From: Streptomyces sp. L-9-10 | GTDB lineage: Bacteria; Actinomycetota; Actinomycetes; Streptomycetales; Streptomycetaceae | Assembly (NCBI RefSeq): GCF_004151105.1 | Contig: NZ_PHRF01000005.1 | Span: forward strand, 1 to 64,000 | Direction: 5' to 3' | Length of the DNA: 64,000 nt | Part shown: piece by piece, positions 50,504 to 59,971 of the stretch | Layout: every line of letters begins with the position of its first letter | How positions within the stretch are numbered: the first letter of the stretch is position 1 | Translations under genes and position numbers: made by a program | Notes under the pieces: model-generated | The model's input: only the letters and a program-made list of their open reading frames with translations | Database searches by the model: none | What the model was told of the DNA's origin: nothing

Positions 50504-51646
50504 TCACCTCACCGGTTGACTCACGGGTGACGGCTCGCTGTCGCGTTCCAGGCTTTCCATGACCTGGTCTCCGGTCATCATGGTGCCGGCGGAGGCGCCG
50601 GCGGTCGTCCAGCGCCCCAGCGCCATCTCGGCGGTGATGCCGGGCCCGAAGCCGGCGATGATGCCGCGCGCGCCGTCGGCCACCCCGCCCTCGTCGAAGA
50701 GCCTGCGCACCGCGTCGAGGACGACGGCGCTGGCGATATTGCCGTACTCGGTGAGCGTGCCCCTGCTGAACCGGAACGCCTCCGGCGGCACTTCGAGGAA
50801 GTGGCTGAGGTCGTCCAGGATGCGCGGTCCGCCGGCGTGGATGATGTAGAAGTCGAGCCCGGTGGCGTCCCAGCCGTGCTGGTCGGCCATCGTGCGCAGC
50901 GCGGGCGCCAGCGGCTCCATGGTGGTGGGTACCCGCTTGTCCAGCAGGAAGTGGAAGCCGGTGGCCCGGACGCTGTAGGCGATCCAGTCGGTGGTGTCCG
51001 GTACGAGGTGGGAGCCGTTGCGCTCCAGCGCGATCCCCGTGCCGCCCTCGCCGCGTACGACGGCGGCGGCGACGGCGTCCCCGAACAGCCCGTTGGACAG
51101 CAGCGATCCGACTCCGAGGTCGGTCGGCTGGTAACAGAGCGAGCAGAACTCGCAGGCGACGATGAGGACGTTGGCCCCGGGGTACGAGCGGCAGAAGTCG
51201 TGCGCCCTGTTGATGGCCGCGCCGCCCGCCGCACAGCCGAGTTGGGCGATCGGCAGCTGGCGGGTGTCGCCGGGGAAGCCCATGGTGTTGATCAGCCAGG
51301 CGGTCAGCGACGGCATCATGAAGCCGGTGCAGGAGACATAGACGATCATGTCGATGTCCGCGGGGCGCAGCTCGGCGTGGTCGAGGGCGCGTCTGATCAC
51401 CTCGGGGACGCGTGCCTTGGCCTCGGCCTCGTACAGCATGTTCCGGTCCTCGAAGCCGGGATGCCGGAGTGTCTCCTCGATCGGCTGGACGATATGCCGT
51501 TTGGCCACCCCGGTGTTCTGGATCAGCCTTAGGGCCAGCGGCAGTTGAGGGTGGTCCGCGTGCAGCGAGCGCGCGAGAGCGAGTGTGTCCTCCATGGTGA
51601 TCACATACTGGGGAACCGAGACCGCGGGTTTACACAGAGTCGCCAC
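50504..51646 (-). CDS. rppA: 1,3,6,8-Tetrahydroxynaphthalene synthase (type III PKS)
   Basis: The 380-residue chalcone-synthase-fold enzyme has the catalytic Cys in AQLGCAAGGAAINRA, His in FYIIHAGGPRILDD and Asn in YGNIASAVVLDA, and ends with GFGPGITAEMALGRW. The start ATLCKPAVSVPQYVITMEDTL matches RppA. It makes THN from five malonyl-CoA. GTG at 51646 has AAGGAGAGAG upstream. The malonyl-CoA could come from the matABC-type operon at the left of the window. Confidence 0.95.
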   Translation of the reverse strand: MATLCKPAVSVPQYVITMEDTLALARSLHADHPQLPLALRLIQNTGVAKRHIVQPIEETLRHPGFEDRNMLYEAEAKARVPEVIRRALDHAELRPADIDMIVYVSCTGFMMPSLTAWLINTMGFPGDTRQLPIAQLGCAAGGAAINRAHDFCRSYPGANVLIVACEFCSLCYQPTDLGVGSLLSNGLFGDAVAAAVVRGEGGTGIALERNGSHLVPDTTDWIAYSVRATGFHFLLDKRVPTTMEPLAPALRTMADQHGWDATGLDFYIIHAGGPRILDDLSHFLEVPPEAFRFSRGTLTEYGNIASAVVLDAVRRLFDEGGVADGARGIIAGFGPGITAEMALGRWTTAGASAGTMMTGDQVMESLERDSEPSPVSQPVR

Positions 51647-52322
51647 GACGCGCTCTCTCCTTCGTTCGTGTCCGCTGTGAACTGCGGCCCACACTCACCG
51701 GTGGGCACCCGCCCCGCAACCCGGGAGCGGGGGGTCGAAGGAGGCCGCGACGGCTGCCCCGAAGGGTTCCGGCGCGGGATCCGAAGAACCCCCGGGGCTC
51801 GCACGGTGACTACGGACCGTGAACTAGGGCCGGGCCGCCTCGTCCGTTCGGGTGACGCCTGCCCGAGGTGCCGGGCAGGTCCGGACGCCCCGCCTGATCG
51901 GACGCGCGCGAGGTCTTCACGGTCGGGCGCGACATGAGCGGGAAGTTACTGATTGTCAGCCTTGTCGTCGACGTCACCGGCCGCCGTCAGAAGAAGCCGA
52001 GCGGCGCCCTCGTGCACCACCGGGCCCGTTCAGGAAGCCGTGGAACGTACGCCCGTTCGTGTCGTGCGGTGAGTCGTGCGGTGAGCCGAACCCCCCACCC
52101 CGCGACGGCCGCGCCTGATCACCCACCGCGGGGGCGCGTGCCGTCGTCGCGGCCGTTCGTCCGGCACGGATCCGTAAGTTCCGTCGCGGGGCGGGGAATC
52201 CGGCTGACGTGTGCCGCGAACAGCGTTCGCCGCACGGAAGCGGGGCGCACACCCACCCGCCTACCGCTGCCCGTGTCCTCCTCGGCGAGTGGGTCGTTTG
52301 CCCGGTGGAGGAAACGACTTTG
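51647..52322. other. Long gap between rppA and the P450 gene
   Basis: No gene is supported in this 676-bp stretch. It holds a CCTGCCCG/CGGGCAGG hairpin at 51858-51879 and a 12-bp tandem repeat TCGTGCGGTGAG at 52062-52085. The rightmost 110 bases keep an open frame that ends in the P450 start. It may be a relic of lost upstream genes. Confidence 0.55.
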
Positions 52323-52430
52323 GTGATGCCTCACATGCGTGAACGTGCGCCGTCGGTGGACGCCCTGATCAGCCTTGTCGAATGCGCGCCGCAGGTCGGC
52401 GCGGTGCGTGCCGAGGAGACCGCCTCATGA
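52323..52430 (+). CDS. Small ORF coupled to the P450 gene (possible gene remnant)
   Basis: A 35-codon frame (VMPHMRERAPSVDALISLVEC...) is preceded by GGTGGAGG at 52304-52311 and ends in an ATGA overlap with the P450. Starts at TTG 52320, GTG 52323 or ATG 52326 are all possible. It could be a leader peptide or the tail of a lost conservon-type ATP/GTP-binding gene. Uncertain. Confidence 0.35.
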   Translation: MMPHMRERAPSVDALISLVECAPQVGAVRAEETAS

Positions 52431-53698
52431 ACCATCCCTCTCCGCTCTCCCCGTCGGCGGAGTGTCCGGCCCACTCCCCCGGTGCGGAGCTGCTCCCCCT
52501 GTCCGCCGCGACCGGCGCGTCCGAACCCCGCGAGGTCTATCGAAGACTGCGCGAGCAGTGGGGCAATGTCGCCCGTGTCGAGCTGGAACCGGGCGTACCC
52601 GCCTGGCTCGTCATGGGGTACCGGGAGTTGCTCACGATCACCCGGCAGGAGCAGGTCTTCTCCCGCGACGCCCGCAACTGGCGCGATCTCAACGAGGGCG
52701 TGGTCCCGCCGCATTCGGGGCTGCTGCCGATGATGGCCTGGCGTGCCAACGTCATCGGCGCGGACGGTCCCGAGCACCGTCGGCTGCGTCAGCCGCTGGA
52801 CGACGGTGTGGCGCGCATCGACCAGCGCAAGGCACGCCGTCAGGTCCAGTCGGTGTGCACGGAGTTGATCGCGCGCTTCTCCCAGCAGGGCCGGGCGGAT
52901 CTGGTGAACGACTACGCCACGATCGTGCCGTTGCTCTCCATCGCCTCCCTGTTCGGTCTGAACAGCGCGGAGGGCCAGGAGTTGCTGCGGGCGCTCATCG
53001 CGCTGTTCGGCAGCGCCGACGACTCACAGGACGGCAACCGCCACTTCGAGGAGATCCTGGTCGACGCGCTGCGCCGCCGGCAGGAGAGCCCGACGGACGA
53101 TCTGACGACGGCGTTCATCAACCACCCGAATCTGCGCACCGAGTCGGAACGTATCCAGTCGATGGCGGTGATGATCTCCTCGGGCACCGAGGGCGTCAAC
53201 GCCTGGACGTCACTGACGCTGCGGCTGATGCTCACCGATCCGCGGTTCGCCGCCCGGATGCACGGTGGCCGCCTCGGCGTGGACGACGCCCTCGACGAGG
53301 CCCTCTGGCGCGACCCGCCCATGAACAACATGCCCGCCCGCTACGCGCTGCGCGACACCGAACTCGGCGGCCGGCGCATCCGCCGCGGCGATGTCCTCAT
53401 CCTCGGCATCGCCGCCGCCAACGACGACCCCGCCATCCGCCCCGACGACACCGCCGGAGAACCCGGCAACCGCGCCCACCTCGCCTTCTCCGCGGGCCCC
53501 CACGTCTGCCCCGCGCAGGTACCCGCACGCCTGATCACCCGCACCGCCGTCAATACCGTGCTGCATCTGCTGCCCGACATGAGACTCGCCATCCCCGCCG
53601 AGGCGGTCGCCTGGCACCCCTCGCCCTGGACGCGTATCCCGGTCTCCCTCCCGGTGGAGTTCTCGGCGGCCCGGATTCCGGTCATCGGCAGCCGGTAG
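52427..53698 (+). CDS. Cytochrome P450, CYP157-like, with altered ExxR motif
   Basis: The 423-residue protein keeps the haem loop HLAFSAGPHVCPAQ (FxxGxxxC). The I-helix segment is MISSGTEGVNAW instead of the AGxxT pattern. The K-helix reads LDEALWRDPP, so the usual ExxR arginine is tryptophan. The same loss is known in the CYP157 family of streptomycetes (EQSLW in CYP157C1), whose members sit in conservons. Here no conservon genes are adjacent. GAGGAG precedes the ATG. Confidence 0.88.
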   Translation: MNHPSPLSPSAECPAHSPGAELLPLSAATGASEPREVYRRLREQWGNVARVELEPGVPAWLVMGYRELLTITRQEQVFSRDARNWRDLNEGVVPPHSGLLPMMAWRANVIGADGPEHRRLRQPLDDGVARIDQRKARRQVQSVCTELIARFSQQGRADLVNDYATIVPLLSIASLFGLNSAEGQELLRALIALFGSADDSQDGNRHFEEILVDALRRRQESPTDDLTTAFINHPNLRTESERIQSMAVMISSGTEGVNAWTSLTLRLMLTDPRFAARMHGGRLGVDDALDEALWRDPPMNNMPARYALRDTELGGRRIRRGDVLILGIAAANDDPAIRPDDTAGEPGNRAHLAFSAGPHVCPAQVPARLITRTAVNTVLHLLPDMRLAIPAEAVAWHPSPWTRIPVSLPVEFSAARIPVIGSR

Positions 53699-53774
53699 CG
53701 GTATTAGTGGCTCATGGCTGTGGCTGTGGGTGACCGGATGACGAGACGGTCTTGCACGGAGCGACGACGAGGCG

Positions 53775-54854
53775 TTGCATCGCGCCGTGCCATCCGAAAC
53801 CGAGAACTCCGACACCGAGAACTCCGACACCGAGCGGTCCCGAGCCGAGCAGTCCGGTCAGCGCCCGCCCACCGTCCCCGCCGTCTCCGCGTCCCCCGCG
53901 CCCGACTCCACCGACCGCGCGGCCCGGCGCGCCGTCACCGTCTTCCCCGTACTCGTTCTGGCCGCGGGTGCCCTCGGTCTGGCGACCCCGGGCACCTTCG
54001 CGGGCTGGGGTCCGTCGGTGCCGTACCTGCTGGGCATCGTCATGTTCTGTATGGGGCTGACGATGACGCCGATGGACTTCCAGGGGGTCGCCCGACGGCC
54101 GTGGGCGGTCGGGCTCGGTCTGGTCGCGCACTACGTGATCATGCCGGGGCTCGGCTGGCTGATAGCCAATGCCCTTGACCTGCCGCCGCAGCTGGCGGCG
54201 GGGGTGATCCTGGTCGGCTGCGCGCCGAGCGGCACCGCCTCCAATGTCGTCACGTATCTGGCGCGCGGCGATGTGGCCCTGTCGGTCTCGGTCGCCACCG
54301 TCTCGACCGTCCTCGCACCGCTGGTGACGCCGCCGCTGACACTGCTGCTCGCGGGCGAGTTCCTGCCGGTCGACGCGGGCTCGATGGTCGGCGACATCCT
54401 CAAGACCGTGCTGCTGCCCGTCGTGGCGGGGCTCGCGGTCCGGCTGCTCGCGGGGCGGTATGCCGACCGGGTGCTGGGTGCGCTGCCCTGGCTGTCGGCC
54501 GTCACGATCGCGGTGATCGTCGCGGTGGTGGTGGCGGGCAACGCGAACGCGATCAAGTCGGCGGCGCTGCTGGTGTTCGTCGCGGTGGTCCTGCACAACG
54601 GCCTCGGTCTGGCGCTCGGTTACGGCGCGGGAAAGCTGGCCCGGCTCGGGCCGCCCGCGAGCCGGGCGATGGCCTTCGAGGTCGGCATGCAGAACTCCGG
54701 CCTCGCCGCCTCCCTGGCCACCGCCCACTTCAGCCCGCTGGCGGCGCTGCCGGCCGCTGTGTTCTCGGTGTGGCACAACGTGTCGGGCGCGCTGGTCGCG
54801 GCCTGGATGGCGTACCGCGCGCGCCGGACCGAAGCTGCCGCGCCCGCGTCCTGA
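53775..54854 (+). CDS. Bile acid:sodium symporter family transporter (BASS)
   Basis: The 359-residue protein has a disordered N-terminus with a repeated ENSDT pentapeptide, then about nine to ten helices. Family motifs are FCMGLTMTPMDFQGVARRP, ILVGCAPSGTASNVVTYLARGDVALSV and AFEVGMQNSGLAASLA (crossover and sodium-site motifs). Substrates in bacteria include pantoate, pyruvate and other organic anions. TTG at 53775 is given; GTG at 53787 is an alternative. Confidence 0.88.
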   Translation: MHRAVPSETENSDTENSDTERSRAEQSGQRPPTVPAVSASPAPDSTDRAARRAVTVFPVLVLAAGALGLATPGTFAGWGPSVPYLLGIVMFCMGLTMTPMDFQGVARRPWAVGLGLVAHYVIMPGLGWLIANALDLPPQLAAGVILVGCAPSGTASNVVTYLARGDVALSVSVATVSTVLAPLVTPPLTLLLAGEFLPVDAGSMVGDILKTVLLPVVAGLAVRLLAGRYADRVLGALPWLSAVTIAVIVAVVVAGNANAIKSAALLVFVAVVLHNGLGLALGYGAGKLARLGPPASRAMAFEVGMQNSGLAASLATAHFSPLAALPAAVFSVWHNVSGALVAAWMAYRARRTEAAAPAS

Positions 54855-55063
54855 GGCCAGTTCACGGGCATGGCAGCGCGCACGAGCCGCACTCTCATGA
54901 GCCGCGTCACCGGCCTCGCGTCACCGGCCGCCATTACCCCGGACGTCATCGACCACCGGCGCCCCTCGCGGCATCGTTGCGGCTACCGGGCCTCGGCCGG
55001 CGCACTCCGGCCGAGGTTCGGGTCCGCCCCGTGGCAACCGATCCCCGATGGAGGCTGATCCTC

Positions 55064-55441
55064 ATGTCCGTGAACCGCTACGAGACCGCCGTCACCCGTT
55101 ACTTCGAGGCCTGGAACGCGACGTCCCCCGACGACCGGGCCGAGGCGGTGGCCCTCGCCTGGACCGAGGACGGCAGCTATACCGACCCGCTGGCGGACGT
55201 GGCGGGTCATGAGGCACTCGCGGCCGTGATCGCCGGGGCCAGGGCGCGGTTTCCCGGTTATGTGTTCACCCCGGCCGGGCCGGTCGACGGGCATCATGAC
55301 ACCGCCCGGTTCAGCTGGGAGCTGGTCTCGGCCGCCGGCGGTTCGGCGCCCGTCGCGGGCTCCGATGTCATCACGCTCGGCGAGGACGGCCGGATCATCA
55401 GCGTACGGGGCTTCCTCGACCGGATACCCGCCTCGGCCTGA
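55064..55441 (+). CDS. SnoaL/NTF2-like protein
   Basis: The 125-residue cone-shaped fold protein has RYFEAWNATSPDDRAEAVALAWTEDGSYTDPLADVAGHEALAAVI and late ITLGEDGRIISVRGFLD, typical of the SnoaL-like family. GGAGG lies nine bases before the ATG. The function is unassigned. Confidence 0.88.
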   Translation: MSVNRYETAVTRYFEAWNATSPDDRAEAVALAWTEDGSYTDPLADVAGHEALAAVIAGARARFPGYVFTPAGPVDGHHDTARFSWELVSAAGGSAPVAGSDVITLGEDGRIISVRGFLDRIPASA

Positions 55442-55498
55442 CCGAACGGACGGGTCCGCACCGGAGGTTCGCCTCCCGCGGGCCCGTCCCGCCGGTTC

Positions 55499-56950
55499 TC
55501 ACGCGGACTTCGCCGTGGCCCGCGCACCGAAGTGCACATACCTGGAACCGTCCGCCAGCGCGTAGAAGACCACCGGTATCCAGGCGTCCTTCTCGTTGCG
55601 CCGTCCGGCGAACACGGTCTTCGACGGCGTGTCCGACACCGGCACCAGGTTCCAGAAGAGCGGTTCGAACGTGTCCTTCAGACCGTCGGCGCCCTCGTAC
55701 TTCACCCGGAGGACGCCCTCGCCTGCGGGCCGGTCGGTGACGGTCATCAGGAACCCCTCACGCCGGTAGCCCCCGACGAACGGCGCGGGATCCACGGCCG
55801 GTCGCGCGGGATCCACGGCCGGTGCCCCTGCCGGGGGACCGAACCCCGGCACGGTCACCCCGGCGAGTTCGGCGGTCAGCTCGCGGCAGAGCGTCTCGAA
55901 GACCTTCGGAGCGGCGCCCCCGCCGTTGGTCAGCAGCGCGAGGGCGAATCCCGCCTCCGGTACGGCGCGCAGGTAGGCGAGCTGCCCGAACGTACTGCCG
56001 TCGTGGCCGAAGCCGCGCGCACCGTCCCACTCGAACAGCCCCCAGCCCAGGCCCCAGTGGGCGCCGAGGAACCACTGGTCGGGCATCTCGACCTCACGCG
56101 TCAGCATCGCCTTCACGACCCCGGCGGAGAGCACGCGGGTGCCGTCCGGCGCCGTACCGCCGTCGATGAAGAGCCGGGCGAACCGCACCACATCGGCGGC
56201 GGTGGCGGAGATCCCGCCGTACGGGCCCGCGGAGCGCGGCAGCATGTTCCACAGCGGTGTCGGGACCGGGTCCTCGCCGGGCTCGCCCATGTGTCCCATC
56301 GCGGCGCGGAATCGGAGCACCTCCTCGGGCAGTGTCATCGTGTGCGCCAGCCCGAGCGGCTCGCAGAGCATCTCCTTGAGGGCCTCGTCCCAGGTCAGGC
56401 CGGTCACGACCTCGACGATCCGGCCGAGGACGTTGTACGCGGTGCTGGAGTACGACATGGTGGCGCCGGGCGGGTTGGTGAGCCCCACGTTTCCGACGCC
56501 CTCGGCATAGCGGGCGAGGCAGTCGTCGCCCCGGCCGGTGTCGCTCACGAAGTCGCCCTCGATTCCGCTGGTGTGGTTGAGCAGTTGCCGCACCGTGATC
56601 GTTGCGCCGGCCGCCGCGTCGGCGACGGCGAAGTCCGGCAGTACGTCCACCACCGGCGCGTCCAGGTCCAGCTTCCCGGCGTCGGCGAGGAGCACCACGA
56701 GGGCGGCGGTGTAGCCCTTGCTGATCGAGCCGATCTGGAAGACCGAGTCCGTGGTAGCCCGGACGCCGGTCCCGGTGTGCAGAATGCCGCCCGCCAGCTC
56801 ATGGATCTCACCGCCGGCGAGTACCGCGAGGGAGGCACCGGGGATGTGGTGGACGGCGAGGAGTTCATCGAGCCGGGCCTGCACGCGAGCGAGGTCGAAG
56901 GCCGGGGCCGTGGTGGCGGCGTGCTGGTTCAGGCGCGGGCTCTGCGACAT
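55499..56950 (-). CDS. Serine beta-lactamase-like hydrolase/esterase
   Basis: The 483-residue class C-like fold has SxxK in IGSISKGYTAAL, YxN in YSSTAYNVLGR and HxG in FGHDGSTFGQ, plus a C-terminal beta domain (about 380-483) of unknown role. No signal peptide is visible, so it is likely cytoplasmic. AGGAGAG precedes the ATG at 56950. The usual role would be an esterase or peptidase rather than antibiotic resistance. Confidence 0.88.
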   Translation of the reverse strand: MSQSPRLNQHAATTAPAFDLARVQARLDELLAVHHIPGASLAVLAGGEIHELAGGILHTGTGVRATTDSVFQIGSISKGYTAALVVLLADAGKLDLDAPVVDVLPDFAVADAAAGATITVRQLLNHTSGIEGDFVSDTGRGDDCLARYAEGVGNVGLTNPPGATMSYSSTAYNVLGRIVEVVTGLTWDEALKEMLCEPLGLAHTMTLPEEVLRFRAAMGHMGEPGEDPVPTPLWNMLPRSAGPYGGISATAADVVRFARLFIDGGTAPDGTRVLSAGVVKAMLTREVEMPDQWFLGAHWGLGWGLFEWDGARGFGHDGSTFGQLAYLRAVPEAGFALALLTNGGGAAPKVFETLCRELTAELAGVTVPGFGPPAGAPAVDPARPAVDPAPFVGGYRREGFLMTVTDRPAGEGVLRVKYEGADGLKDTFEPLFWNLVPVSDTPSKTVFAGRRNEKDAWIPVVFYALADGSRYVHFGARATAKSA

Positions 56951-57076
56951 GTCATCTCTCCTGGCGGCTTCGAATGCTGGGGCGCGTCGGCGAACATCGG
57001 CGAACGCCGTACGGCACTCCGCACACTGTACGGAGACCGCACGTCGTACGCAATCACGCACGACGTACGACCCTTG

Positions 57077-57090
57077 TGGGAGCGCTCCCG
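57077..57090. promoter_or_regulatory. LacI/CebR-like operator
   Basis: TGGGAGCGCTCCCG matches 13 of 14 positions of the CebR operator TGGGAGCGCTCCCA. It lies 22 bases before the acetyltransferase start and 127 bases from the divergent hydrolase start. Confidence 0.6.
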
Positions 57091-57111
57091 GCGCTGGCAG
57101 CATGCGTTGCT

Positions 57112-57744
57112 GTGCCGTCTCCACTCGCCACGGTCCGCGCCTACCGCCCCGAGGACCTTCCCGCCCTCCACGACATCTGCGTACGCACCGCCGACGAGGG
57201 CCGGGATTCCCGGCACCTCTATCCGGATCCGGACCTGATGCCGAGCATCTTCGCCGCGCCGTACGCGGCGCTGGAGCCCGAGCTGACCTTCGTCCTCGAC
57301 GACGGCCGGGGCCGGGCCGTCGGCTATGTCCTCGGCACCGCCGACACCGCCGGCTTCGTCAGGGCGTTCCGCGAGGTGTGGCTGCCGCCGCTCGCCGGCC
57401 GCTATCCGGAACCGTCCGGGCCGGCTCGTACCCCGAGCGAGGAGATGATCGCCCTGCTGCACCGGCCGGAGCGGATGATCGTGCCCCAACTGGCCGGCTA
57501 TCCCGCGCATCTGCACATCGATCTGCTGCCCGCCGTGCAGCGCCGAGGGCACGGCCGGGCCCTGATGCACACCTTCCTGCGCGCCCTGCGCGACCGGGGA
57601 GCCGACGCGGTCCATCTCTCGATGGTCACCGCCAACACCTCCGCCCGCGCCTTCTACGACCGGCTCGGCTTCCACGAGATCGCGGTGCCGGATCCGGGTC
57701 CGCTCACCTATCTCGGACGCCCGACCGCACTCGACGAGGCTTGA
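57112..57744 (+). CDS. GNAT-family N-acetyltransferase
   Basis: The 210-residue protein has the N-terminal VRAYRPEDLPALHDICVRT, the acetyl-CoA motif AVQRRGHGRALMHTFL (RxxGxG/A), and NTSARAFYDRLGFHEI. These cover the whole GNAT fold. GTG at 57112 is the most likely start. A LacI-type palindrome precedes it. The substrate is unknown. Confidence 0.88.
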   Translation: MPSPLATVRAYRPEDLPALHDICVRTADEGRDSRHLYPDPDLMPSIFAAPYAALEPELTFVLDDGRGRAVGYVLGTADTAGFVRAFREVWLPPLAGRYPEPSGPARTPSEEMIALLHRPERMIVPQLAGYPAHLHIDLLPAVQRRGHGRALMHTFLRALRDRGADAVHLSMVTANTSARAFYDRLGFHEIAVPDPGPLTYLGRPTALDEA

Positions 57745-57800
57745 GCGGTCGGCGGTTGAGTAGCCGTACTCATCCGCCGCTCCCCCGCCGTCTCCTATCG

Positions 57801-57835
57801 TCGCCACAGTTCGCCGCAGGTCGCCACAGGTCGTC
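57801..57835. repeat. 10-bp tandem repeat
   Basis: TCGCCACAGT, TCGCCGCAGG, TCGCCACAGG and a partial fourth copy follow one another at 57801-57835 in the gap before the lipoprotein gene. Confidence 0.8.
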
Positions 57836-57887
57836 GTGACAGCGAAGACCGGGCGCGCGGCGGGGCAGGGCCGGGGGGAGACAGATC

Positions 57888-58913
57888 ATGGCGGATACAT
57901 GGGGCGGACGGGTCCTGGGCGGCCTGACGGGCGTGCTGGTGTGCGCGCTCGCCCTGCTGATCGCCGGCTGCGGAGTGGTGACGACGAAGAGTGACCGGAA
58001 GCGCGCGGCGGAGCTGGCCGAGGCGCGGTACCCCGGAATCCTCGACGTCCTCTCCGCGCGCACGCTGTTCCCTCGGACCAGCGGGTCCGAGGTGACCTTC
58101 TCGGTGGCCGACGACCCCGACGCCGCGGTCCTGCTGCGGATCGACGCCGCGGCGGGCACCTGCGACCGCGGGCCCTGCGACCGCGCGCTCGACGAGGCGG
58201 TGGAGCGTGGCAGGTCCCGGGCCGGCGAACTGCGCAGGATGAGAGCCGCGTTCACCGGCTGCGGATACGAACTGGTTGGCGCGGCCCCGGCCCTCTCCGC
58301 CCCCTGGGTCGCCGCCGCGCCCACGAACGCCACCGTCACGCGCGTACTGGCCGAGATCGGCGCGTGCGTACGGACGTGGTCCCCGGCCCGTGACGAGAAC
58401 GGCGCGCCGAGGCGTTCGGTGACCGTGAACATCGTCGCCCCCGATCTCGCGCGCGAACGTCCCGCCGGAAAGGCGAAGAGCCCCACGGTGCTGCGCATGA
58501 CCGACCCCGGCCTGCTGGCCGCCCTGGCGAAGCGTCCGCACTACTCCGTCTCCTACACCGTGCGCCAGGGTGTGGTCGATCCGGCGTCCGGCAGGGCGTA
58601 CCTCTCCTTTCCGTGGAGGGACCGGACGGCGTTCGAGAAGACGGTGGGAGACGCCGTACGCGACTGGCTGCGCACGACGCGACCACGGGCCGGGGTCGCC
58701 ATGGTGTCCGGGCTCTGGTGGCTCGCACCGGGCACGGTCGACCGGCTCACGGGCCATGTCCTGTTCTGCGACGAGGCCGGGGAAGGCGCGCGCTGCGCGG
58801 GTGACCACGCGGTGGCCCTGACGGTGGACCCGGAGGGCAATCCGGTGGGGGACTTCCAGGTGATCCGCGACGTACGCGACGACCAGGGGCGGGTGCGTCT
58901 GCCCCAGGAGTGA
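57888..58913 (+). CDS. Lipoprotein
   Basis: The 341-residue protein has a type II signal: GVLVCALALLIAGC with the lipobox IAGC and cysteine at about residue 28. The mature part has seven more cysteines in pairs (TCDRGPCDRA, TGCGYE, GACVRT, FCDEAGEGARC), which suggests disulphides. No enzyme motif was found. It is an exposed cell-envelope protein of unknown role. Confidence 0.86.
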   Translation: MADTWGGRVLGGLTGVLVCALALLIAGCGVVTTKSDRKRAAELAEARYPGILDVLSARTLFPRTSGSEVTFSVADDPDAAVLLRIDAAAGTCDRGPCDRALDEAVERGRSRAGELRRMRAAFTGCGYELVGAAPALSAPWVAAAPTNATVTRVLAEIGACVRTWSPARDENGAPRRSVTVNIVAPDLARERPAGKAKSPTVLRMTDPGLLAALAKRPHYSVSYTVRQGVVDPASGRAYLSFPWRDRTAFEKTVGDAVRDWLRTTRPRAGVAMVSGLWWLAPGTVDRLTGHVLFCDEAGEGARCAGDHAVALTVDPEGNPVGDFQVIRDVRDDQGRVRLPQE

Positions 58914-59002
58914 CCGACCCGCGCGGGAGGTACGCCACACGTCGCCGCGCCACCTCACGCGATGCCACGCCACCACGTCATGTCAGGCCAGGTCAGGTCA
59001 GG

Positions 59003-59971
59003 TCACGCGCGGGGAGCGGCGTCCCGGTCGCCCGCCGCGATGCCGTGCGGCGCCGCCGCGTCGATCGCCGCGAGATCGCCGTCGGTCAGTTCGATATCGG
59101 CGGCCTCCGCGTTGTGTTCCAGATAGGCGCGCCGCTTGGTGCCGGGGATCGGCACGACCCGCTGCGCCAGCAGCCAGGCCAGTGTCAGCTGCGTCGGCGT
59201 GATGCCCTTGGCCTCCGCCAGCTCGGTGACCTTGTGCACGACCGCCAGGTTCGCCGCGATGTTCTCCTCGGTGAACCGGGGCAGGCCACGGCGCGCGTCG
59301 TCGGGCGCGAGATCGTCACGGCGCCTGATCTTCCCGGACAGGAAGCCGCGTCCCAGCGGCGAGAACGCGACGAACCCGATACCCAGCTCCCGTACCGTCT
59401 CCAGCACGCCGTTGTGCTCCACATCCCGTGAGAACAGGGAGTACTCCGACTGGAGCGCGGTCAGCGGATGCACCGCGTGGGCCCGGCGGATCAGGTCGGG
59501 GCTCGCCTCCGAGACACCGATGTAGCGGACCTTGCCCGCCTGGACCATCTCGCTCATCGCCCCGATGCTCTCCTCCACGGGGACGTTCGGGTCGACGCGG
59601 TGCAGGTAGTACAGATCGATGACATCCGTGCCGAGATGCCGCAGGGAGCGGTCCACCGCCCGGTGCGCGTACGCGGCGCCGCCGTTGTGACCGTGCGGGG
59701 TGCCGTCGTCGTCGAACTCGATGGCGAACTTGGTCGCGATCGTGATCTCGTCGCGCCGCTCGCCCAGGGCGCGTCCGATCAGCTTCTCGTTCTCGAACGG
59801 GCCGTACGCCTCGGCCGTGTCGATGTGCGTGACCCCGATGTCGACGGCCCGGTTGAGTGTGGCGACGGCCTCCCGCTCGTCCCTGGGGCCGTACCAGACG
59901 CTCATGCCCATCGCGCCCAGGCCCTCGGCGGAGACGGTGAGGCCCTGCGAACCGAGTTTCACGGTTTTCAT
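59003..59971 (-). CDS. Aldo/keto reductase in a MerR-controlled operon
   Basis: The 322-residue reductase has GLTVSAEGLGAMGMS, GVTHIDTAEAYGPFENEKLIGRALG (Asp, Tyr), ITIATKFAIEFD (Lys), YYLHRVDP (His), SPLGRGFLSGKI and VPIPGTKRRAYLEHN. It overlaps the MerR gene by ATGA, so the two are one transcription unit. Confidence 0.92.
   Translation of the reverse strand: MKTVKLGSQGLTVSAEGLGAMGMSVWYGPRDEREAVATLNRAVDIGVTHIDTAEAYGPFENEKLIGRALGERRDEITIATKFAIEFDDDGTPHGHNGGAAYAHRAVDRSLRHLGTDVIDLYYLHRVDPNVPVEESIGAMSEMVQAGKVRYIGVSEASPDLIRRAHAVHPLTALQSEYSLFSRDVEHNGVLETVRELGIGFVAFSPLGRGFLSGKIRRRDDLAPDDARRGLPRFTEENIAANLAVVHKVTELAEAKGITPTQLTLAWLLAQRVVPIPGTKRRAYLEHNAEAADIELTDGDLAAIDAAAPHGIAAGDRDAAPRA

Noticed and set aside
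55499..56950. Beta-lactam resistance gene
   Set aside because: The SxxK/YxN/HxG fold is shared with many esterases, and there is no signal peptide.
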